This document shows, in pieces, positions 16,357-23,281 of a stretch of 64,000 nt of DNA. The stretch is taken from the NCBI GenBank assembly GCA_032000125.1, contig DAMALH010000001.1, positions 62,001 to 126,000 on the forward strand. Reading direction: 5' to 3'. The stretch's first letter is position 1, and each line of letters begins with the position of its first letter. Source of the DNA: Dryocola sp032000125. GTDB lineage: Bacteria > Pseudomonadota > Gammaproteobacteria > Enterobacterales > Enterobacteriaceae. A model generated the notes under the pieces. The model saw only the letters and a list, made by a program, of their open reading frames with translations, did no database searches and was not told where the DNA came from. The translations under genes and the position numbers were made by a program.

Positions 16357-18954
16357 TTAGACGGCGGTCTGGAAGATAACGCCGTCGGCTTTCTCGGTGT
16401 ACTGAGAAAGCTGGTCGAAGTTCAGATAACGGTAAGTGTCTACCGCGGTCTTATCGACCTGCGTCATAAAGGTCTGATATTCGTCCGGCGTTGGCAGTTT
16501 ACCCAGCAGCGAAGCTACAGCGGCCAGCTCTGCGGAAGCCAGGAAGACATTAGCCCCGGTGCCCAGACGGTTCGGGAAGTTACGGGTGGAAGTGGAAACC
16601 ACCGTGGCGCCATCGGCCACACGCGCCTGGTTACCCATGCACAGTGAACAGCCCGGTATTTCGATACGCGCGCCGCTCTTACCAAAGACGCTGTAATAGC
16701 CTTCTTCAGTAAGCTGGGCGGCATCCATACGCGTTGGCGGCGCAACCCACAGGCGAGTTGGCAACTGGCCCTTATGGCTATCCAGCAGCTTACCGGCGGC
16801 ACGGAAGTGGCCGATGTTGGTCATGCAGGAACCGATAAACACCTCATCGATTTTCTCGCCGGCAACGTCAGACAGCAGACGCGCGTCATCCGGGTCGTTT
16901 GGCGCGCACAGGATTGGCTCTTTGATATCGTTCAGGTCGATTTCAATCACGGCCGCATATTCTGCGTCCGCGTCGGCTTCCATTAGCTGCGGATCTGCCA
17001 GCCATTTCTCCATGCCCTGGATACGACGCTCAAGGGTACGACGATCGCCGTAACCTTCCGCAATCATCCACTTCAGCAGCACGATGTTGGAGTTCAGGTA
17101 CTCTTCAATCGGCTCGCGATCCAGCTTGATGGTGCAACCCGCGGCGGAACGCTCTGCGGAAGCATCGGTCAGCTCAAACGCCTGTTCAACCTTCAGCGTC
17201 GGCAGGCCTTCGATTTCCAGAATGCGTCCGGAGAAGATGTTTTTCTTACCCTTCTTCTCAACGGTCAGCAAGCCTTGTTTGATGGCATACAGCGGGATGG
17301 CGTGAACCAGGTCGCGCAGGGTGATACCCGGCTGCATTTTACCTTTGAAGCGCACCAGCACCGATTCAGGCATATCCAGCGGCATCACGCCCGTTGCGGC
17401 AGCAAAAGCTACCAGACCGGAACCCGCCGGGAAGGAGATGCCGATAGGGAAGCGAGTATGGGAATCGCCGCCTGTGCCCACGGTATCCGGCAGCAGCATA
17501 CGGTTCAGCCAGGAGTGGATAACGCCGTCGCCCGGGCGCAGCGAAACGCCGCCACGGTTCATGATGAAATCCGGCAGCGTGTGGTGAGTCGTCACATCCA
17601 CAGGCTTAGGATAGGCCGCCGTATGGCAGAAGGACTGCATGACCAGATCGGCAGAGAAGCCCAGGCACGCCAGGTCTTTCAGTTCATCACGGGTCATTGG
17701 GCCAGTGGTGTCCTGAGAACCAACGGAAGTCATTTTCGGTTCGCAGTACTGGTTCGGGCGAATACCTTCAACGCCGCAGGCGCGGCCAACCATTTTCTGC
17801 GCCAGCGAGAAGCCGCGCGTGCTGGCAGCCACATCTTTCGCCTGCACGAAGACTTCGCTGTGCGGCAGATTCAGCGCTTCACGCGCTTTAGTCGTCAGAC
17901 CACGGCCGATGATCAGCGGGATACGGCCGCCAGCACGGACTTCGTCCAGCAGCACGTCTGTTTTCAGCTCGAAGTTTGCAATCAGCTCGTTGGTTTCATG
18001 GTTACGCACTTCGCCTTTATAAGGGTAGATGTCGATAACATCGCCCATGTTAAGGTCGTTAACGTCCACTTCGATTGGCAGCGCACCGGCATCTTCCATA
18101 GTGTTAAAGAAGATTGGCGCGATTTTACCACCGAGCACCACGCCGCCGCCCCGCTTGTTCGGCACGTTCGGAATATCGTCGCCCATGAACCACAGCACGG
18201 AGTTAGTCGCGGATTTACGGGATGAACCCGTGCCGACTACGTCGCCAACGTATGCCAGCGGGAAGCCTTTTTTATTTAACGCTTCGATCTGTTTGATCGG
18301 GCCAACGCTTCCCGGCTGGTCCGGCTCAATACCTTCACGGGCGTTTTTCAGCATCGCCAGCGCGTGCAGAGGGATATCAGGGCGCGACCAGGCGTCCGGC
18401 GCCGGAGACAGATCGTCGGTGTTAGTCTCACCGGTTACTTTAAACACGGTAACGGTAATTTTATCCGCAAGCTCGGGGCGGCTCAGGAACCACTCGGCAT
18501 CGGCCCAGGATTGCAGAACCTTTTGCGCATGAACGTTACCCGCTTTCGCTTTCTCTTCCACATCGTAGAAGTTATCGAACATCAGCAGCGTGTGGGACAG
18601 GGCTTTAGCGGCACCAGAGGCCAGCTTTTCATTATCCAGCGCATCAATTAACGGATGAATATTATAACCACCCTGCATGGTACCAAGCAGTTCAACCGCT
18701 TTTTCAGGGAAGATTAATGGGGAGATAGCGTCGCCTTTGGCGAGGGCAGCCAGGAATCCGGCTTTAACGTAGGCGGCTTCATCGACGCCTGGTGGAACAC
18801 GATTGGTGATCAGGTCTAACAGGAATTCTTCTTCACCCACCGGTGGGGCTTTCAGCAATTCAACCAGCGCAGCCATTTGGGTTGCATCTAAGGGTTTAGC
18901 AACAATCCCTTCAGCAGCACGTTCAGCTACGTGCTTACGGTATTCTTCTAGCAC
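16357..18954 (-). CDS. acnB: aconitate hydratase B
   Basis: AcnB is the main TCA-cycle aconitase, interconverting citrate and isocitrate. The length is 865 residues, exactly the E. coli length. The iron-sulfur cysteines are in IGSCMTN and PGCSLCMGN (E. coli C710, C769, C772). AcnB is a HEAT-like domain followed by the swivel domain and the three catalytic domains, an order that differs from AcnA. The start is GTG at 18954, preceded by GAGGAGAA. An ATG nine codons upstream is less likely. The apo-protein also binds mRNA in E. coli. Confidence 0.97.
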   Translation of the reverse strand: MLEEYRKHVAERAAEGIVAKPLDATQMAALVELLKAPPVGEEEFLLDLITNRVPPGVDEAAYVKAGFLAALAKGDAISPLIFPEKAVELLGTMQGGYNIHPLIDALDNEKLASGAAKALSHTLLMFDNFYDVEEKAKAGNVHAQKVLQSWADAEWFLSRPELADKITVTVFKVTGETNTDDLSPAPDAWSRPDIPLHALAMLKNAREGIEPDQPGSVGPIKQIEALNKKGFPLAYVGDVVGTGSSRKSATNSVLWFMGDDIPNVPNKRGGGVVLGGKIAPIFFNTMEDAGALPIEVDVNDLNMGDVIDIYPYKGEVRNHETNELIANFELKTDVLLDEVRAGGRIPLIIGRGLTTKAREALNLPHSEVFVQAKDVAASTRGFSLAQKMVGRACGVEGIRPNQYCEPKMTSVGSQDTTGPMTRDELKDLACLGFSADLVMQSFCHTAAYPKPVDVTTHHTLPDFIMNRGGVSLRPGDGVIHSWLNRMLLPDTVGTGGDSHTRFPIGISFPAGSGLVAFAAATGVMPLDMPESVLVRFKGKMQPGITLRDLVHAIPLYAIKQGLLTVEKKGKKNIFSGRILEIEGLPTLKVEQAFELTDASAERSAAGCTIKLDREPIEEYLNSNIVLLKWMIAEGYGDRRTLERRIQGMEKWLADPQLMEADADAEYAAVIEIDLNDIKEPILCAPNDPDDARLLSDVAGEKIDEVFIGSCMTNIGHFRAAGKLLDSHKGQLPTRLWVAPPTRMDAAQLTEEGYYSVFGKSGARIEIPGCSLCMGNQARVADGATVVSTSTRNFPNRLGTGANVFLASAELAAVASLLGKLPTPDEYQTFMTQVDKTAVDTYRYLNFDQLSQYTEKADGVIFQTAV

Positions 18955-19164
18955 GACGGTTCTCCTCGCTCTCATTGTCATTATGGCGCCAGGCTAAATC
19001 TCTTCACGCTCCTGTGAGACAGCAGTTTGTAGGGTAAATGCCCGGATCCGCGTCGGCAGCATAGCAGGATTTTGGGGGGGTGTTAATCCGTTTACAAAAA
19101 AGCAACATTAAATCCTTGCTGAATCGTTAAGGACGAAATATTACTTTTCGATATGACCGCCAGG
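18955..19164 (-). promoter_or_regulatory. acnB upstream region
   Basis: About 210 nt between the acnB start and the minus-strand terminator at 19165. It contains the GAGGAGAA ribosome site and must hold the acnB promoter. I see no ORF and no confident operator. Confidence 0.4.
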
Positions 19165-19195
19165 CACAAAAAAACCGCCTTCCGGCGGTTGATTT
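19165..19195 (-). terminator. orphan minus-strand terminator upstream of acnB
   Basis: AACCGCC-TTCC-GGCGGTT is a 7-bp stem followed on the minus strand by a run of seven Us. The lpd transcript already ends at a strong terminator about 500 nt earlier. This second one therefore implies a separate minus-strand transcript within 19200-19690. Confidence 0.85.
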
Positions 19196-19236
19196 GCCTC
19201 TTCAACGCGGTAGCACACGATGAGGAGAAGTGTTTT

Positions 19237-19497
19237 GTGGCAAGTCCAACACGAAAAAGATATTGCCGGGAATAATTTTCCGATGCAAGGCCAATTGTTC
19301 GTTTTGCGTACTGTTACAGGAAAATGAATGTAACCCTATGCAAGGGTTATACGCTCATTTTCCGGCGTCAATATTTGTTCTACATTCAGCAACGGTCTGC
19401 TTCGCTGATGTAGCAATCGGTCACCGGGCTCGGGAGCAGTTCACTTGCACTACGTGGCAAGTCCAACACACTTGCCTGGTTCTGCCTTTCCCGGTGA
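19237..19497. ncRNA. structured lpd-acnB intergenic RNA candidate with twin 16-nt repeat
   Basis: GTGGCAAGTCCAACAC occurs exactly at 19237-19252 and again at 19454-19469. Each copy sits in a hairpin closed by GGCAA(G)/(C)TTGCC. Between them is a two-part stem (19319-19363; 9 bp GGAAAATGA/TCATTTTCC and 7 bp TAACCCT/AGGGTTA) and a 9-bp stem with one bulge (19381-19412). TCACCGGG at 19421 pairs with CCCGGTGA at 19490 and encloses the second copy. The structure can form on either strand. It could be a 5' leader of the small plus-strand ORF, a minus-strand RNA ending at 19165, or both. I do not recognise a known family. Confidence 0.5.
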
Positions 19498-19533
19498 AGA
19501 AGGAACCGCCGTAGTCCCTGTGGAATACGCGCA

Positions 19534-19653
19534 ATGGAAATGCGTCTGCTGTACACGCTTATTCTGTTTTTAGGTTCAATTATCGCGCTGAGCCAGGGTG
19601 GCTGGAATATTTCAGACATCACGGTGCAGTTCGTGCTGAACCTGGGCAATTAA
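19534..19653 (+). CDS. predicted 39-residue membrane protein
   Basis: This is a short ORF with one hydrophobic helix (LLYTLILFLGSIIAL, residues 5-19) followed by a polar tail ending in NLGN. The ATG at 19534 has GGAA 8 nt upstream. An ATG two codons later is an alternative. A terminator begins 6 nt after the stop, which supports a real transcript ending here. The ORF lies between lpd and acnB, where E. coli has yacH, but it does not resemble yacH. A different frame (GTG 19454 to TAG 19571) overlaps its start but lacks a ribosome site. The function is unknown. Translation is not proven. Confidence 0.5.
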   Translation: MEMRLLYTLILFLGSIIALSQGGWNISDITVQFVLNLGN

Positions 19654-19658
19654 GCTAC

Positions 19659-19684
19659 TGGCCGCTCGCAAGGGCGGCCTTTTA
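19659..19684 (+). terminator. terminator after the 39-residue ORF
   Basis: GGCCGC and GCGGCC form the stem, followed by TTTT on the plus strand. It starts 6 nt after the stop codon of the small ORF. Confidence 0.75.
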
Positions 19685-19691
19685 GCAGGCA

Positions 19692-19720
19692 TAAAAAAAC
19701 GGCCCCGCGGGGCCGTTTCA
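19692..19720 (-). terminator. lpd terminator
   Basis: AAACGGCCCC-GC-GGGGCCGTTT is a 10-bp stem followed on the minus strand by seven Us, about 15 nt past the lpd stop. Confidence 0.93.
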
Positions 19721-19734
19721 TCAAACGCTGAAAG

Positions 19735-21159
19735 TTACTTTTTCTTCGCTTTCGCGTTTGGCAGGTCGGTAATGCTGCCTTCGAAGATTTCTGCCGCCAG
19801 GCCCACGGACTCGTGCAGGGTCGGGTGCGCGTGGATGGTAAGCGCGATATCTTCAGCGTCACAACCCATTTCGATAGCCAGACCGATTTCACCCAGCAGC
19901 TCGCCGCCGTTCGTCCCGACAATCGCGCCGCCGATAACACGGTGCGTTTCTTTGTCGAAAATCAGTTTGGTTATGCCGTCGGCACAGTCGGAAGCGATAG
20001 CACGGCCAGAAGCTGCCCACGGGAAGGTGGCGGTTTCATAGCTAATGCCTTTCTCTTTCGCTTCTTTCTCGGTCAGCCCAACCCAGGCAACTTCTGGTTC
20101 GGTATAAGCGATAGATGGGATCACTTTCGGATCGAAGTAGTGTTTCATGCCAGCGATAACTTCAGCGGCAACGTGGCCTTCGTGAACGCCTTTGTGCGCC
20201 AGCATCGGCTGACCGACGATATCGCCGATAGCGTAGATGTGCGGCACGTTAGTACGCATTTGCTTATCGGTACGGATGAAGCCGCGATCGTCAACTTCAA
20301 CGCCAGCCGCGCCGGCATCCAGCTGCTTACCGTTAGGCACGCGGCCGATAGCAACCAGCACCGCATCGTAACGCTGTGGCTCCGCCGGCGCTTTTTTACC
20401 TTCCATCGTGACGTAGATGCCGTCTTCTTTGGCTTCAACCGCGGTCACTTTGGTTTCAAGCATCAGGTTGAACTGCTTGCTGATACGCTTGGTGAAGACT
20501 TTTACAACGTCTTTATCGGCCGCCGGGATAACCTGGTCGAACATCTCAACCACGTCAATCTCTGAACCCAGCGCGTGGTAAACGGTGCCCATTTCCAGAC
20601 CGATGATGCCGCCGCCCATAACCAGCATGCGTTTTGGTACGGATTTCAATTCCAGCGCGTCGGTGGAATCCCATACGCGTGGATCTTCATGAGGAATGAA
20701 TGGTAACTGAATCGGACGGGAGCCCGCCGCGATAATGGCGTTATCAAAGTTAATGGTGGTTGGGCCGTTTTCGCCTTCAACAACCAGGGTGTTAGCGCCG
20801 GTGAACTTACCCAGACCGTTAACCACTTTGACTTTACGACCTTTCGCCATACCGGACAGGCCGCCGGTCAACTGGTTGATGACCTTTTCTTTCCAGGTGC
20901 GAATTTTGTCGATGTCGGTTTTCGGCTCGCCGAAAACGATGCCATGCTCGGCCAAAGCTTTCGCTTCTTCGATAACTTTTGCAACGTGCAGCAGGGCTTT
21001 AGAAGGGATACAGCCAACGTTCAGACAAACACCGCCAAGGGTGCTGTAACGTTCTACAATGATGGTCTCCAGACCTAAATCAGCGCAACGGAAAGCAGCG
21101 GAGTATCCTGCAGGACCAGCCCCAAGTACCACGACCTGAGTTTTGATTTCAGTACTCAT
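19735..21159 (-). CDS. lpd: dihydrolipoamide dehydrogenase (E3)
   Basis: Lpd is the FAD-dependent E3 subunit shared by the pyruvate and 2-oxoglutarate dehydrogenase complexes and the glycine cleavage system. The FAD fold GAGPAGYSAA is near residue 14, the redox disulfide is in GGVCLNVGCIPSK, the NAD fold is GGGIIGLEMG, and the catalytic His-Glu pair is in HAHPTLHES. It is 474 residues from the ATG at 21159. It lies downstream of aceF beyond a terminator, so it can be transcribed both with the operon and from its own promoter. Confidence 0.97.
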   Translation of the reverse strand: MSTEIKTQVVVLGAGPAGYSAAFRCADLGLETIIVERYSTLGGVCLNVGCIPSKALLHVAKVIEEAKALAEHGIVFGEPKTDIDKIRTWKEKVINQLTGGLSGMAKGRKVKVVNGLGKFTGANTLVVEGENGPTTINFDNAIIAAGSRPIQLPFIPHEDPRVWDSTDALELKSVPKRMLVMGGGIIGLEMGTVYHALGSEIDVVEMFDQVIPAADKDVVKVFTKRISKQFNLMLETKVTAVEAKEDGIYVTMEGKKAPAEPQRYDAVLVAIGRVPNGKQLDAGAAGVEVDDRGFIRTDKQMRTNVPHIYAIGDIVGQPMLAHKGVHEGHVAAEVIAGMKHYFDPKVIPSIAYTEPEVAWVGLTEKEAKEKGISYETATFPWAASGRAIASDCADGITKLIFDKETHRVIGGAIVGTNGGELLGEIGLAIEMGCDAEDIALTIHAHPTLHESVGLAAEIFEGSITDLPNAKAKKK

Positions 21160-21340
21160 CATGACCTCTTAATTTATTTCCGGCGGGTCTGACGTCATTT
21201 TTATATCTTAACGCCCATCATCCACCGGGACGTTCTATCCGCCCGCAGTTTACAAAATTGTTAACAAGTTTGAAACAACAAACGGCAAACGATTATGTTA
21301 TGCAGCCGCTAATCTCAAATAACATCATGAGATTATCAGA
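21160..21340 (-). promoter_or_regulatory. lpd upstream region
   Basis: This AT-rich stretch separates the aceF terminator from lpd. In E. coli lpd has its own promoter here and is repressed by ArcA. The minus-strand sequence TTGTTAACAATTTTG is loosely like an ArcA half-site, but I cannot score it. Confidence 0.4.
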
Positions 21341-21368
21341 AAAAAGCCGGCCGACCGGCCGGCTTTTT
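21341..21368. terminator. terminator between aceF and lpd
   Basis: AAAAAGCCGGCC and GGCCGGCTTTTT pair around GACC. The A and T runs make it symmetrical. It should partly separate aceEF from lpd transcription. Confidence 0.88.
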
Positions 21369-21371
21369 CAA

Positions 21372-23267
21372 TTACATCACCAGGCGGCGAATATCAGCCA
21401 GCATGTTGTTGATGATGGTGATAAAGCGCGCACCGTCAGCACCATCAATCACGCGGTGGTCGAAGGAGAGCGACATCGGCATCATCAGACGCGGCGTGAA
21501 CTCTTTACCGTTCCAGACTGGCTCCATAGCGGACTTGGACACGCCCAGAATCGCCACTTCCGGCGCGTTAACGATAGGCGCGAAGTGAGTCGTCCCGATC
21601 CCGCCGAGGCTTGAGATAGTGAAGCAACCGCCCTGCATTTCGCCAGCGGTCAGCTTGCCATCGCGAGCTTTTTTGGAGATAGCCATCAGTTCGCGAGAAA
21701 GCTCGGTGATGCTCTTCTTGTTCACATCTTTGAACACCGGAACCACCAGACCGTTTGGCGTATCAACCGCCACACCGATGTTGATGTATTTCTTCAGCGT
21801 CAGCTTCTGGCCGTCTTCGGACAGGGAGCTGTTAAAGCGCGGCATCTGCTCAAGCGCGGCAGCCACGGCTTTCATGATGAACACGACAGGCGTGAACTTC
21901 ACGTCCAGCTTGCGCTTAGCGGCTTCTTCGTTCTGCTGCTTACGGAATGCTTCCAGATCGGTGATATCGGTTTTGTCGAAGTGCGTAACGTGCGGGATCA
22001 TCACCCAGTTACGGCTCAGGTTAGCACCAGAGATTTTCTGGATACGGCCCAGTTCCACTTCTTCGATTTCGCCGAACTTGCTGAAGTCAACCTTCGGCCA
22101 TGGCAGCATGCCTGGCAGACCGCCGCCGGTTGCGCCAGCAGGTGCGGATTCAGCGCGTTTAACAGCGTCTTTAACGTAAGCCTGAACGTCTTCGCGCAGG
22201 ATACGGCCTTTACGACCCGTGCCCTTCACTTTCGCCAGGTTCACACCGAACTCGCGCGCCAGACGGCGAATCAGCGGAGTGGCGTGGACGTAAGCGTCGT
22301 TTTCAGCGAATTCAGATTTGCCTTCGGCTTTAGCCGGCGCAGCAGCAGGTTTTTCTGCTTTTGCCGCAGGGGCCGGAGCCGCTGCTTCTTGCTTAGCGGC
22401 AGGCGCTGGCGCTGCGCCTTCAACTTCGAAGACCATAATCAGGGAGCCGGTGGACACTTTGTCGCCGGTGCTGATTTTGATTTCTTTAACGGTGCCAGCA
22501 AACGGTGCCGGCACTTCCATGGAGGCTTTATCACCTTCCACGACGATCAGTGNNNNNNNNNNCTGTTCAGCGGCAACTTTGTCGCCCACTTTCACCATCA
22601 CTTCGGTAACTTCAACTTCGTCACCGCCGATATCCGGCACGTTCACTTCTTTTGAGCCAGATGCCGCTGGTGCCGCAGCCGGAGCGGCTTCAGCTTTGGT
22701 TTCCGCAGCCGCAGGCGCAGCGCCCGCCACTTCGAAGACCATAATCAGGGAGCCGGTGGACACTTTATCGCCGGTGCTGATTTTGATTTCTTTTACCACG
22801 CCCGCGAACGGCGCCGGGACTTCCATAGAAGCTTTGTCACCTTCAACGGTGATGAGCGATTGCTCGGCTTCAACTTTGTCGCCCACTTTAACCATTATCT
22901 CGGTAACTTCTACCTCGTCACCGCCGATGTCCGGCACGTTCACGTCCTTCGCGCTCGCGGCGGCTGCCGGAGCGGCCGCAGGTGCGGCTTCTTTCTTCTC
23001 TTCTGCCTGAGCAGGTGCAGCGGCTGCTGCACCTTCGGCGGAATCGAAAATCATAATCAGTTTACCGGTCTCGGTTTTGTCGCCGACAGAGACTTTAATC
23101 TCTTTCACGACGCCAGCCTGCGGAGACGGAACTTCCATAGAGGCTTTATCGCCTTCTACGACGATCAGCGACTGTTCAGCTTCAACTTTGTCGCCCACTT
23201 TGACCAGGATCTCGGTGATTTCAACTTCATCAGCCCCGATGTCCGGTACATTGATTTCGATAGCCAT
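21372..23267 (-). CDS. aceF: dihydrolipoyllysine acetyltransferase (E2), interrupted by an assembly gap
   Basis: AceF is the E2 core of the pyruvate dehydrogenase complex and moves acetyl groups from lipoyl arms to CoA. Three lipoyl domains are visible, each with the lipoylated lysine in EGDKASMEVP (first at K41). They are separated by Ala/Pro-rich linkers and followed by the E3/E1-binding domain (about residues 325-365) and the catalytic domain with SFDHRVIDGADGARF. Ten Ns (22553-22562) interrupt the third lipoyl domain. By comparison with the other two copies only one base is missing there, so the true protein would be 628 residues. It is one gene in the aceE-aceF order, 14 nt after aceE. 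Confidence 0.95.
   Translation of the reverse strand: MAIEINVPDIGADEVEITEILVKVGDKVEAEQSLIVVEGDKASMEVPSPQAGVVKEIKVSVGDKTETGKLIMIFDSAEGAAAAAPAQAEEKKEAAPAAAPAAAASAKDVNVPDIGGDEVEVTEIMVKVGDKVEAEQSLITVEGDKASMEVPAPFAGVVKEIKISTGDKVSTGSLIMVFEVAGAAPAAAETKAEAAPAAAPAASGSKEVNVPDIGGDEVEVTEVMVKVGDKVAAEQXXXXLIVVEGDKASMEVPAPFAGTVKEIKISTGDKVSTGSLIMVFEVEGAAPAPAAKQEAAAPAPAAKAEKPAAAPAKAEGKSEFAENDAYVHATPLIRRLAREFGVNLAKVKGTGRKGRILREDVQAYVKDAVKRAESAPAGATGGGLPGMLPWPKVDFSKFGEIEEVELGRIQKISGANLSRNWVMIPHVTHFDKTDITDLEAFRKQQNEEAAKRKLDVKFTPVVFIMKAVAAALEQMPRFNSSLSEDGQKLTLKKYINIGVAVDTPNGLVVPVFKDVNKKSITELSRELMAISKKARDGKLTAGEMQGGCFTISSLGGIGTTHFAPIVNAPEVAILGVSKSAMEPVWNGKEFTPRLMMPMSLSFDHRVIDGADGARFITIINNMLADIRRLVM
22553..22562. 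other. assembly gap (10 N) inside aceF
   Basis: The gap falls where the lipoyl repeats are nearly identical. The flanks read ...GCCGAACAG-style codons for AEQ and then CACTGATC for (S)LI. One base (completing TCA for serine) would restore the repeat, so the gap size is nominal. Confidence 0.95.
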
Positions 23268-23281
23268 TATTCTTTTACCTC

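Noticed and set aside
17275..18225. A 316-codon open frame antisense to acnB
   Set aside because: It is an antisense shadow of acnB. It has no ribosome site or recognisable domain.
19230..19514. A 94-codon frame starting at GTG inside the lpd-acnB interval
   Set aside because: The GAGGAG ribosome site is too close to the GTG, and the protein has no coherent character. The region is better explained as structured RNA.
19454..19573. A 39-codon frame starting GTG in the second 16-nt repeat and overlapping the small membrane ORF
   Set aside because: There is no ribosome site, and the product is rich in Cys without a recognisable pattern. An upstream coupling ORF is possible but unsupported.
19386..19649. 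An 87-codon minus-strand frame opposite the small membrane ORF
   Set aside because: It has no ribosome site or recognisable features, and it spans hairpins.
22420..23260. Near-identical repeats of about 300 bp
   Set aside because: These are the tandem lipoyl domains of aceF, not a mobile element.
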